A stretch of DNA of 64,000 nt from Chitinophagales bacterium (GTDB taxonomy: Bacteria > Bacteroidota > Bacteroidia > Chitinophagales > JADIYW01). Shown in pieces: positions 26,972 to 38,200 of the stretch. A program made the translations under genes and the position numbers. The notes below the pieces were generated by a model. It was not told the origin of the DNA. It did not search any database and worked only from the letters and a program-made list of their open reading frames with translations. The number at the start of each line of letters is the position of its first letter. Positions within the stretch are counted from its first letter, which is position 1. The stretch is taken from assembly GCA_023957215.1 (NCBI GenBank), contig JAMLHH010000015.1, forward strand, positions 1 through 64,000, read 5' to 3'.

Positions 26972-28531
26972 TTACAAAATCTCGTTCTCACTTTTATCAT
27001 AAGGTATTAAATGACCATTATTCATAATCCAAGTGGTATCCTCGATACGTGAGCGCCGATCATAGCTGTAACCTTTCCGGTGAGCTTGCATATCTACCAG
27101 TTCATTGGCATTTTCAAAATTGACAATTTCTCCTTCAGGTACGTATAAAGTGATTTCTACTGATTGAACTCTAAATTTTGTCGGATTTTTAGCAGATTCA
27201 AGATATTTGTTAAAACTGATTTTATTATCTGTTTGTTGATATTGGTAGATAACGTTCTCTGCATTTTTGATGGCATCACTTTTAGATTTCCCCCTCGCAG
27301 ATATTTCTTCCGAAATGTGAATGTTGTCATCGGCACTTTGTTTGATATTTATTTTTACTATCTGGTTGATGACGCCATTATTCGTAATCTTCCAGTTATT
27401 TGTCATCCACCCAATATTTATATCGGGTTCAAAAAAATGTGGATTATCAATACCCGTGATTACTAAATTTTTGTTTGTGACATCATGTATAAGCGTATCT
27501 TCAATCTGTATTTTTTCTTTGATGGCAAACTGACGAGCTGTGTCTGCTACTCCTAAGCCTGTGATGATAAATGCTAAAAGCGCTATCATCCCCATGCTGA
27601 TCCCTACTGGTCTTTTAAAAGGTCTGATGTTTTTAGAAAATACATGAAAAGGTAAAAGAATGAGAAACAGTATAATAATCCCAAATAAAACGACTAAAGA
27701 TATGATGGCAGAGTAAGCAATGAAATGACTACTGAAAAGTCCGTCAGCCAAAGCAGGAAGCGCCGCAAAAATCGCAAATCCGGATGTAAATAGAACGAAT
27801 ACTAAAACGGAAGAGATGGCGATGAAAACAAACAAGAAGATTGCCTTGAAAAATTGAAAGACAAACTTTATTAAAACTATGACGGCATCAATAATACCGC
27901 TTGAAATTTGTCTAAATGTACCTTTGCTATCAAAGTTTTTGAAGGAATCGCTGACATTATTGATGCCGTCTTTTACATTCTTTTCAATATTATCAATATT
28001 GATAGGAGCACCTTTCATTTGTAGTTTTTCGGATGCAGTTACCGCTTCGGGGACTATGATCCACAAAACGATGTATAGTAAAAATCCGCCACCAATACCG
28101 CCAAACACTAAGATGATAAAAAATAATCTCACCCAGAGAGGGTCATTCAAACCAAGATATTGTGCCAATCCAGAACAGACACCGGCGATAATTTTTTGGT
28201 CGCCATCCCTAAACAATTTCTTTTTTGCTGGTTCATTGTCATAAGTTCGAGTATTTTCTGAAGTATAATCTTGTGTATCGTTACGATGCTGTTCAGGTCT
28301 TCCGAGCATGGCGATGACCTTTTCTACTTGTGGTGTGGTGATAATTTTTATTTGATCTTCAAGAAAAATTTCTGCGATTCGGGATTCAATATCACGGATG
28401 ATTTCATCGCCACCTGCTTCATTTTGATAGATATTATTGAGTGATTGTAGGTAGGTAAAAAGTTTTTCGTATGCATCGTCATTGATATGAAATATCTGAC
28501 CGGCTAAGTTGATATTAAAAGTTTTGTTCAT
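26972..28531 (-). CDS. PspC domain-containing membrane protein
   Basis: A 519-residue protein. The N-terminal ~100 residues are cytoplasmic and include a segment similar to those found before PspC in Bacteroidota (FHINDDAYEKLFTYLQSL). The PspC domain follows: LFRDGDQKIIAGVCSGLAQY, LNDPLWVRLFF, GGGFLLYIVLWIIVP. About four more membrane spans lie between 215 and 330, and an extracytoplasmic C-terminal beta-rich domain ends the protein. It sits 3 bp after a PadR regulator in one operon, a common pairing. It probably senses or responds to membrane stress. Confidence 0.85.
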   Translation of the reverse strand: MNKTFNINLAGQIFHINDDAYEKLFTYLQSLNNIYQNEAGGDEIIRDIESRIAEIFLEDQIKIITTPQVEKVIAMLGRPEQHRNDTQDYTSENTRTYDNEPAKKKLFRDGDQKIIAGVCSGLAQYLGLNDPLWVRLFFIILVFGGIGGGFLLYIVLWIIVPEAVTASEKLQMKGAPINIDNIEKNVKDGINNVSDSFKNFDSKGTFRQISSGIIDAVIVLIKFVFQFFKAIFLFVFIAISSVLVFVLFTSGFAIFAALPALADGLFSSHFIAYSAIISLVVLFGIIILFLILLPFHVFSKNIRPFKRPVGISMGMIALLAFIITGLGVADTARQFAIKEKIQIEDTLIHDVTNKNLVITGIDNPHFFEPDINIGWMTNNWKITNNGVINQIVKINIKQSADDNIHISEEISARGKSKSDAIKNAENVIYQYQQTDNKISFNKYLESAKNPTKFRVQSVEITLYVPEGEIVNFENANELVDMQAHRKGYSYDRRSRIEDTTWIMNNGHLIPYDKSENEIL

Positions 28532-28534
28532 GGT

Positions 28535-28888
28535 TTAGTTTTTATTGTTTTGTGAAAGGGATGTCGTAGCTTTTACGGCGTATTCTAATTCTTGCCATGT
28601 CTGTGCAAGCTCTGTCAAGGCTTGCTGACCTTGTGGAGTCAAAGTAAAGTATTTTCTCGGAGGTCCCGAGCTGGATTCTTTCCATTCATAAGATAGCAGT
28701 CCTGTATTTTTTAATCGTGTAAGTAGGGGATAAATAGTCCCTTCCACAACTATCAAATCGACAGATTTTAAATCATCAATAATATCTGATGCATAGACCT
28801 CACCTTTAGATATTATTCCGAGAATACAAAATTCCAAAACACCTTTGCGCATTTGGATTTTTGTGTTTTCTACATTGATATCTTTCAT
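28535..28888 (-). CDS. PadR family transcriptional regulator
   Basis: A 117-residue winged-helix regulator. The PadR motif begins with MRKGVLEFCILGII and continues with VYASDIIDDLKS and the wing VEGTIYPLLTRLKNTGLLSYEW, ending with PPRKYFTLTPQGQQAL. The short C-terminal helix matches subfamily PadR-s2 (dimerisation by one helix). It leads the operon with the PspC protein. Upstream are two direct copies of TTTGTATTGCA that bracket the -7 box, a probable autoregulatory operator. Confidence 0.92.
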   Translation of the reverse strand: MKDINVENTKIQMRKGVLEFCILGIISKGEVYASDIIDDLKSVDLIVVEGTIYPLLTRLKNTGLLSYEWKESSSGPPRKYFTLTPQGQQALTELAQTWQELEYAVKATTSLSQNNKN

Positions 28889-28913
28889 TTTTTAGCCATT
28901 GTTTTATTCTTAA

Positions 28914-28975
28914 ATTTGCATTGCAATACAAATATATATCTATTATATGGTACTATGCAATACAAAATAGTAAAT
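28914..28975 (-). promoter_or_regulatory. padR promoter with direct-repeat operator
   Basis: On the minus strand the -7 box TATATTTG (28936-28929) lies 21 bp after a TTG. Both elements are embedded in direct repeats that start TTTGTATTGCA, one at each. PadR repressors commonly bind ATGCA-containing repeats over their own promoter, so this is a good operator candidate. Confidence 0.55.
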
Positions 28976-29274
28976 TGAAAAATGATTAATTGTAATTATT
29001 TGATTTTCATTTTTTTGTGATAAAATAAATTTTAATAATTAACTTTTTTTAGCAATTAAGTAAGTTTATCGTGATGTTATTTTACTTTGGCACTCAAACA
29101 ACGTAGAATAAGACTTTTTATTTGTAAGTTGAAAAATTGAAGCAAATCCTTGCCTTAGTATCTAATCATTCAGATAGATATAATTATCAAAGTTTTATCT
29201 GATTTTTAAATAAGAAAGAGACAAAAAACCTTCATCTATGTGATTTGACAGTATGACAATTTCATTTGAAAAAT

Positions 29275-29350
29275 GAAAAAAAGACGAGTTGCCCCGTCTT
29301 TGATGTTCTCACAACGGAATGATCCTTATTGTGAATTGCTTTCAGATTGA
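29275..29350 (-). ncRNA. tracrRNA of the type II-C CRISPR system
   Basis: Read on the minus strand, the region opens with an anti-repeat: 29329-29350 is identical over 22 nt to the array repeat read on the plus strand, so it pairs with crRNA made from the minus strand. After it come TAAGGATCATTCCGTTGTGA (the nexus-like segment typical of II-C tracrRNAs) and a terminator stem AAGACG / CGTCTT (29281-29300) with a T run. A -7-like box TATATTAG lies at 29362-29355. Its position suggests that transcription starts near 29350. The gene is divergent from cas9. Confidence 0.88.
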
Positions 29351-29354
29351 AACA

Positions 29355-29362
29355 CTAATATA
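29355..29362 (-). promoter_or_regulatory. -7-like box of tracrRNA
   Basis: TATATTAG on the minus strand differs from TAnnTTTG at one position and precedes the anti-repeat by 4 bp. The CRISPR repeats carry the similar box TATATTCG, so both guide RNAs may be driven by alike, slightly weak promoters. Confidence 0.45.
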
Positions 29363-29409
29363 ATGGATTTTTTGTATTTTGAACTGTAAACTGTGAAAAA
29401 AGATATCAA

Positions 29410-32400
29410 ATGAAGAGAATATTAGGTTTAGATTTAGGAGCTACAAGCGTTGGGTGGGCTTATGTAATTGAAGGTGAAAGATCTGAAGAGTCAGAAATTA
29501 GACAGATTGGTGTGAGAGTCAACCCTTTAACTGTAGATGAACAAACCAATTTTGAGAAAGGTAAACCGCTAACTACAAATGCAGACAGAACTCTTAAAAG
29601 AGGTATCCGTAGAAACTTGCAACGTTTTAAACTGAGAAGAGAAAACCTAATAGAGATCTTAAAAGAAGCTCAAATCATAGATGGCAACACCAATCTTAAT
29701 GAAGATGGTAAAAATACAACTTTTGAAACTTGGAGTTTGCGAGCAAAAGCTACGACAGAAATGATAGAGCTAAATGAATTTGCAAGAGTTTTGTTAGCTA
29801 TAAATAAGAAGAGAGGGTATAAAAGTAGCAGGAAAGCTAAAAATGAAGACGATGGTCAGGCTATCGATGGAATGAGGATAGCTAAGATCTTATATGAAGG
29901 AAATTTAACCCCCGGACAATTTGTTTTTAATCGTTTAAAAGATGGGCAAAAGTCAATACCTGACTTTTATCGTTCCGATTTGCAAGCAGAATTTGATAAA
30001 ATATGGAATTTCCAAAAACAATTTCATAGTGAGATATTAACAGGAGAGTTTTATAAAGAACTTCAAGGGAAAGGACATCGCGCTACATCAGCTATGTTTT
30101 GGACAAAGTATGGTTTCAATACCGCAGATATTAAGTCTATAGACGATGATTTGAAGACAACAAGAACTATCAAATTAGATAGTAGGACTCAAAAGAAATT
30201 GCAAGCATATAAATGGAGAAGTCAAGCTGTTTCTAAAAAACTAGACAAAGAGGAACTTGCTTATGTATTAACCGAAATAAATAGCAATATCAATAACTCT
30301 AGTGGGTATTTGGGAGCTATATCTGACAGAAGCAAAGAGCTCTATTTTAATAAAATTACAGTAGGGCAATACTTCTACAAACAATTAAAGGAGAATAGGC
30401 ACAATTCTTTAAGGAATCAAGTGTTTTATCGCCAAGATTATTTAGATGAGTTTGAACAAATATGGACTACTCAAGCAAAGTTTCATCCACAACTGACTTC
30501 TAAGTTAAAAGAAGAAGTAAGAGATGTGGTGATATTTTATCAACGTAAATTGAAATCACAAAAAGGCTTAATTAGTTTTTGCGAATTTGAAAGTGAAAAA
30601 ATCATTGTTGCAGGAAAAGAAAGAACCAAGGGATTGCGAGTCGCACCTAAATCTTCGCCTTTATTTCAAGAGTTTAAAATATGGCAAATTCTAAATAATA
30701 TAGTGGTTAAAAAGGCAGGTAGCAGGAAAAGAAAGGTAAAATCAACTATACAAATAAGTCTTTTTGAGGAAGATAATGAAATATTCTCTTTGGATATTGA
30801 GGCTATGCAAGCGTTGTTTGAAGAGTTGAATATAAAAGGAAATTTAAAGAAAAATTCTATTATTAAATCCTTGGGCTACCAGCCCAAAGATTGGGAATTG
30901 AACTATACAGAAGTTGAAGGGAATAGAACCAACCAAGCTTTATACAATGCCTATTTGAAAATTATAGAAATTGAAGGATACAATGAAGATTTATTTAAAT
31001 TGTCTGATAAGGATGAGATTAACGTGGGCGATTTAGAGACACCTGCTCGTGAAATCAAAGAAATGGTTAAGTCTATTTTTAAGGTTTTGGAAATAGATAC
31101 AAATATTTTAGAGTTCAATCCTGAATTAGAAGGAAAAGAATTTGAAAGCCAAGCATCTTATCAGTTATGGCACTTATTATATTCAGCAGAAGATGATAAT
31201 CAAAAATACAGCGAAGAAGATATCATCACTTATGGTAATGAAAATATAGGCTTAAAAAAGAACCTGTGTCAAAAATTCGGCTTCAAACCCGAGCATGCAA
31301 AGATATTGGTCAATGTCACTTTCCAAGATGATTATGGAAGTTTATCGACTAAAGCTATGCGTAATATCATTACTCATCTGATGCAAGGATTTGCTTATGG
31401 AGGAAGAGATGAAAGACCTGATGAACGTAGTGCATGTGAATTGGCAGGATATAGACATTCTAAACATTCATTGACCAAAGAAGAACTGGAAAATAGAAAG
31501 CTTAAATCAAGGCTTGACTTGTTAGAAAAGAATAGCTTGAGAAATCCGGTTGTAGAAAAAATTCTTAATCAGATGATTAATGTTGTGAATACACTAATTG
31601 ATAAAGAAAATGACTTATTAGAAAGTGAGGGTAAAGAGAGAAATTTCCGTTTTGATGAAATACGAATTGAATTGGCTCGTGAGCTGAAAAAGAATGCCAA
31701 AGAAAGAGCAGAAATGACTTTGAATATTAATGCTGCTAAAACAGATCACGAGAAAATAAATAAAATTCTACAAACAGATTTTGGAATTAAAAATCCAACA
31801 AGAAATGATATTATTCGTTATAAATTATATCAAGAGCTTAAAAACAATGGCTATAAGGATTTATATACAAATCAATATATCTCCAAGGAAAAGCTGTTTA
31901 CAAAAGATATAGATATAGAACACATTATTCCTCAATCCAGACTCTTTGACGATAGCTTTTCTAATAAGACCATTGTTTATAGAGCTACTAACATAGAGAA
32001 AAGTAATCAAACTGCTTTTGATTATATCGAAGGGAAATATGGATCACAGAAACTGCAAGAGTATCAAGATAGAATTACTATGCTATTTGAGCATGGCAAG
32101 AAAAATAAAGAAGAAGGAATATCAAAAGCAAAATATCAAAAACTATTAAAAAAAGAGTCTGAGATAGGGGATGGATTTATTGAAAGAGATTTAAGAGATA
32201 GCCAATATATAGCAAGAAAAGCTAAAGAAATTTTATTTGAAATTACTAAATCTATCGTTTCAACTTCTGGACAGATTACCAATAGATTGCGTGAAGATTG
32301 GGGATTGATAAATATAATGAAAGAAATTAACTTGCCTAAATACAGAGCTTTAGGATTGACTGAAATGGAAGAGCGAAAATTTGGGCAAGAAGTAGAAGTT

Positions 32401-33903
32401 ATAAAAGATTGGACGAAGAGAAATGACCATAGACACCATGCTATGGATGCATTGACTATTGCTTTTACCAAACGCAGTTATATTCAATATCTCAATAACC
32501 TAAACGCTAGAAGGAAATCTAATAGTGGAGAAGCGATAAGTAACTCCAATGATAATATAGCTCTGGATTCTACAAGTTTAAAATTATCCACTCGAGATGT
32601 ATTAGGCATAGAAGAAAAAGAAACGGAAATAAGAATAGATGACCAAGGCAATAAAAAAAGAGTTTTCAAAGAACCTATCCTAAACTTTAGGACTATAGCA
32701 AAAGAACATATTGAAAGTATTATCGTCTCTCACAAAGCAAAAAATAAAGTAGTAACAAAGAATAAGAACAAGATATCTGGTAGCAATAAAGTTCAAACGA
32801 CTTTAACACCTCGTGGGCAATTGCATAAAGAAACTGTTTATGGAAAGTATCATATCCAAAAACAAAAAGATGAAAAAATAGGAGCTAAATTCGATTTAGA
32901 AACGATTGAGAAAGTAGCTCATCCACAGTATAGGAAACTTCTGAAAGAACGTTTAGAGCAATTTGGTAATGACCCTAAAAAAGCTTTTGCTGGTAAAAAT
33001 GCACTTTCTAAAAATCCTATATATCTTGATATAAATAAAGAAAAAGTATTGCCAGAATCTGTGAAATTAATATGGATAGAAGCTGATTATTCTATTAGAA
33101 AAGACATTACTCCAGATAATTTTAAAACAGAAAAAAATATAGAAAAAATCATTGATGATAAAGTCAGATCAATTGTACTTGCTAGATTGAAAGAATTTGG
33201 CGGTGATGCAAAGAAAGCTTTTACTGATCTATATAAAAACCCAATCTGGCTAAACAAAGAAAAAGGAATTGTTATTAAACGTGTCACAATAAACGGTGTG
33301 AAAAATGCCGAAGCCTTGCATTATAAAAAAGACCATTTTGGACAGCCAATTTTAGATAGTAATGGGAACGGAATTCCCGTTGATTTTGTAAGTACTGGTA
33401 ATAATCATCATGTAGCGGTTTACAGAGATGAAAAAGGAAATTTACAGGAAAAGGTGGTTCCCTTTTATGAAGCAGTTGTCCGAGTAAATTTAGGTTTAGA
33501 TGCCATTGATAAAACCTATAAACAAAGCGAAGGCTGGCAGTTTCTATTCACCATGAAGCAAAATGAACTCTTTGTATTTCCAAGAACTGAAAGGAAAGAA
33601 GTTGTGAACAAGGAAACAGGTGAAATAACCCTTGATGAAGTGGTTACTTTTGACCCTAATGAAATAGATTTACTAGACCCGAAAAACAAGAAGCTGATTA
33701 GCCCGAATTTGTTTAGAGGACAAAAGTTTTCAATTACTGGATATAAATATGTATTTAGACATCACTTAGAAACAACAGTGGACATTATTAAAAACCTTGA
33801 TGAAGTCGCATATAAACAATTCTCAAATTTAGATTTTGCAAATAGCGTTATAAAAGTCCGCACCAATCATTTGGGAGATATTATTAGTGTTGGTGAATAT
33901 TAA
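29410..33903 (+). CDS. cas9: CRISPR-associated endonuclease Cas9, type II-C
   Basis: A 1497-residue dual-nuclease effector, at the upper size range seen in Bacteroidota II-C enzymes. RuvC-I is LGLDLGATSVGW with D8. The Arg-rich bridge helix follows near residues 60-80 (RRNLQRFKLRRENL). RuvC-II is IRIELARELK with E754. The HNH domain is DIDIEHIIPQSRLFDDS with H838. RuvC-III is RHHAMDAL with H1010 and D1013. All catalytic residues are present, so the enzyme should cleave both strands. REC contains two similar segments (near 175-210 and 320-360). The WED/PI region repeats an FG.D..KAF...KNPI.L motif. The operon is cas9-cas1-cas2 without csn2 or cas4, which defines II-C. Confidence 0.97.
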   Translation: MKRILGLDLGATSVGWAYVIEGERSEESEIRQIGVRVNPLTVDEQTNFEKGKPLTTNADRTLKRGIRRNLQRFKLRRENLIEILKEAQIIDGNTNLNEDGKNTTFETWSLRAKATTEMIELNEFARVLLAINKKRGYKSSRKAKNEDDGQAIDGMRIAKILYEGNLTPGQFVFNRLKDGQKSIPDFYRSDLQAEFDKIWNFQKQFHSEILTGEFYKELQGKGHRATSAMFWTKYGFNTADIKSIDDDLKTTRTIKLDSRTQKKLQAYKWRSQAVSKKLDKEELAYVLTEINSNINNSSGYLGAISDRSKELYFNKITVGQYFYKQLKENRHNSLRNQVFYRQDYLDEFEQIWTTQAKFHPQLTSKLKEEVRDVVIFYQRKLKSQKGLISFCEFESEKIIVAGKERTKGLRVAPKSSPLFQEFKIWQILNNIVVKKAGSRKRKVKSTIQISLFEEDNEIFSLDIEAMQALFEELNIKGNLKKNSIIKSLGYQPKDWELNYTEVEGNRTNQALYNAYLKIIEIEGYNEDLFKLSDKDEINVGDLETPAREIKEMVKSIFKVLEIDTNILEFNPELEGKEFESQASYQLWHLLYSAEDDNQKYSEEDIITYGNENIGLKKNLCQKFGFKPEHAKILVNVTFQDDYGSLSTKAMRNIITHLMQGFAYGGRDERPDERSACELAGYRHSKHSLTKEELENRKLKSRLDLLEKNSLRNPVVEKILNQMINVVNTLIDKENDLLESEGKERNFRFDEIRIELARELKKNAKERAEMTLNINAAKTDHEKINKILQTDFGIKNPTRNDIIRYKLYQELKNNGYKDLYTNQYISKEKLFTKDIDIEHIIPQSRLFDDSFSNKTIVYRATNIEKSNQTAFDYIEGKYGSQKLQEYQDRITMLFEHGKKNKEEGISKAKYQKLLKKESEIGDGFIERDLRDSQYIARKAKEILFEITKSIVSTSGQITNRLREDWGLINIMKEINLPKYRALGLTEMEERKFGQEVEVIKDWTKRNDHRHHAMDALTIAFTKRSYIQYLNNLNARRKSNSGEAISNSNDNIALDSTSLKLSTRDVLGIEEKETEIRIDDQGNKKRVFKEPILNFRTIAKEHIESIIVSHKAKNKVVTKNKNKISGSNKVQTTLTPRGQLHKETVYGKYHIQKQKDEKIGAKFDLETIEKVAHPQYRKLLKERLEQFGNDPKKAFAGKNALSKNPIYLDINKEKVLPESVKLIWIEADYSIRKDITPDNFKTEKNIEKIIDDKVRSIVLARLKEFGGDAKKAFTDLYKNPIWLNKEKGIVIKRVTINGVKNAEALHYKKDHFGQPILDSNGNGIPVDFVSTGNNHHVAVYRDEKGNLQEKVVPFYEAVVRVNLGLDAIDKTYKQSEGWQFLFTMKQNELFVFPRTERKEVVNKETGEITLDEVVTFDPNEIDLLDPKNKKLISPNLFRGQKFSITGYKYVFRHHLETTVDIIKNLDEVAYKQFSNLDFANSVIKVRTNHLGDIISVGEY

Positions 33904-33912
33904 AATTTTTAT

Positions 33913-35156
<1,244 letters not shown>

Positions 35157-35171
35157 TAGTTGATTGAAAAT

Positions 35172-35214
35172 AAAAAATGCCAAGGCAAATTATTTTACAT
35201 TGGCATTTTATACA
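35172..35214. terminator. bidirectional terminator between cas2 and array
   Basis: A perfect 10-bp stem AAAATGCCAA / TTGGCATTTT (35174-35183 and 35200-35209) has A/T runs on both sides. It would end the cas operon on the plus strand and the crRNA transcript on the minus strand, since the two are convergent. Confidence 0.75.
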
Positions 35215-35273
35215 TTTTTTTCTTTGTGATATTCATGTGAAGTCCTGAGTTCATGGGACTTGCAGCCATTACT

Positions 35274-38200
35274 GCTGTCACGAATATAACAAAGAACTCA
35301 ATCTGAAAGCAATTCACAACCTTCCATCGTATGCATGTTCACCGTTGTACGCTGTCACGAATATAACAAAGAACTCAATCTGAAAGCAATTCACAACACC
35401 TACTTATATCACGTGTTTACGACTTTGGCTGTCACGAATATAACAAAGAACTCAATCTGAAAGCAATTCACAACCTCAATTAGGTGCGACACTTAGGACG
35501 ACACGCTGTCACGAATATAACAAAGAACTCAATCTGAAAGCAATTCACAACTCAAATGTTGCTTCATAGCAGTTGAACATTGCTGTCACGAATATAACAA
35601 AGAACTCAATCTGAAAGCAATTCACAACAGTGTTTAATTATAGTACCAAATTTACGTAGCTGTCACGAATATAACAAAGAAATCAATCTGAAAGCAATTC
35701 ACAACTGACTTACCACTCGCATCTCCTGTTACCCGGCTGTCACGAATATAACAAAGAACTCAATCTGAAAGCAATTCACAACTCCAATCATTCAGATCGG
35801 AAAGTTCATTTTGCTGTCACGAATATAACAAAGAACTCAATCTGAAAGCAATTCACAACTGATAAAATACTTCATCGTCAGTAATAATAGCTGTCACGAA
35901 TATAACAAAGAACTCAATCTGAAAGCAATTCACAACAATTATAATAGTAAAAAGTTTCTAAAAATAGCTGTCACGAATATAACAAAGAACTCAATCTGAA
36001 AGCAATTCACAACATAGTATCAAGAAGAAAATACCTTATAGCTGCTGTCACGAATATAACAAAGAACTCAATCTGAAAGCAATTCACAACACGATTTGGC
36101 GAAAGATACGGAGCTATCACGCTGTCACGAATATAACAAAGAACTCAATCTGAAAGCAATTCACAACGTAGTGCTATCTCATCTGTCAATAGGCTGTGCT
36201 GTCACGAATATAACAAAGAACTCAATCTGAAAGCAATTCACAACCTATGTGACCGATAAGCGAAAATTAAAAGGGCTGTCACGAATATAACAAAGAACTC
36301 AATCTGAAAGCAATTCACAACATGTGGATGTCGAATGTGTCTGAAGCGTGAGCTGTCACGAATATAACAAAGAACTCAATCTGAAAGCAATTCACAACAC
36401 TTTGAAACTTTGTTTATCTTGTATTGCGGCTGTCACGAATATAACAAAGAACTCAATCTGAAAGCAATTCACAACACGAAGGCTCAAAATAAATGTCATT
36501 ACCTTGCTGTCACGAATATAACAAAGAACTCAATCTGAAAGCAATTCACAACATCTGTTCCGGTACTTCTACATAAAGTACTGCTGTCACGAATATAACA
36601 AAGAACTCAATCTGAAAGCAATTCACAACAGATTGCATTATCATCCATTATAGATGCATGCTGTCACGAATATAACAAAGAACTCAATCTGAAAGCAATT
36701 CACAACTAGAGAAAATTTGATAAACAAAATAGCAAAGCTGTCACGAATATAACAAAGAACTCAATCTGAAAGCAATTCACAACACTCTTCAAAGCCGTTT
36801 TTTATTATAAAATGCTGTCACGAATATAACAAAGAACTCAATCTGAAAGCAATTCACAACATAACAAAGGTAGTTAAAATATGAAAACATGCTGTCACGA
36901 ATATAACAAAGAACTCAATCTGAAAGCAATTCACAACCTCTAGTCTTTTAGCTGTTTCAGCTGCTTCGCTGTCACGAATATAACAAAGAACTCAATCTGA
37001 AAGCAATTCACAACAATTTTTCTACCTCTTTAATGTAAACGTCTGCTGTCACGAATATAACAAAGAACTCAATCTGAAAGCAATTCACAACCTATTAGTA
37101 GTAATAAAAAAAGATTAATTTGCTGTCACGAATATAACAAAGAACTCAATCTGAAAGCAATTCACAACGAATAGAAGTATCAGGAGTGTTTTTAGTCAGC
37201 TGTCACGAATATAACAAAGAACTCAATCTGAAAGCAATTCACAACGATGCGCATATACATTCGACCTCCCCAATAGCTGTCACGAATATAACAAAGAACT
37301 CAATCTGAAAGCAATTCACAACAATTGTAAAAGAATCCGTTACTGCCCTTTTGCTGTCACGAATATAACAAAGAACTCAATCTGAAAGCAATTCACAACA
37401 ACTTAAAAGTTTTATGCCAATCACATCATGCTGTCACGAATATAACAAAGAACTCAATCTGAAAGCAATTCACAACTTTTAACATTCACATACTATTTTA
37501 TCTGTTGCTGTCACGAATATAACAAAGAACTCAATCTGAAAGCAATTCACAACAAGCCACCTCTGTATGCCGTGTTAACACCAGCTGTCACGAATATAAC
37601 AAAGAACTCAATCTGAAAGCAATTCACAACCAAATTGTTTAAAGATGTCTATATCTTGAAGCTGTCACGAATATAACAAAGAACTCAATCTGAAAGCAAT
37701 TCACAACTTTCGCTTTGTCTGGAAGATCCGCCCGTTTGCTGTCACGAATATAACAAAGAACTCAATCTGAAAGCAATTCACAACATGGTGAAATCTTGAA
37801 TGAAATCACGGTGAGCTGTCACGAATATAACAAAGAACTCAATCTGAAAGCAATTCACAACTTGCATTTTTGAGAAGTGATACAAGAGGTAGCTGTCACG
37901 AATATAACAAAGAACTCAATCTGAAAGCAATTCACAACGATAGTCGTTCTATTACGATTAAAGAGAGAGCTGTCACGAATATAACAAAGAACTCAATCTG
38001 AAAGCAATTCACAACACATGGTGTTGAGACTATCGAGTTAGACTTGCTGTCACGAATATAACAAAGAACTCAATCTGAAAGCAATTCACAACGCGGGAAA
38101 TGTTATAATTGCTTGTCCAATCGCTGTCACGAATATAACAAAGAACTCAATCTGAAAGCAATTCACAACGCTTAGACTGTTGTATAACATCCTTGCTACG

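Noticed and set aside
35236-35273. Degenerate extra repeat before the first CRISPR repeat
   Set aside because: I compared the 38 bp before 35274 with the repeat and found no meaningful match.
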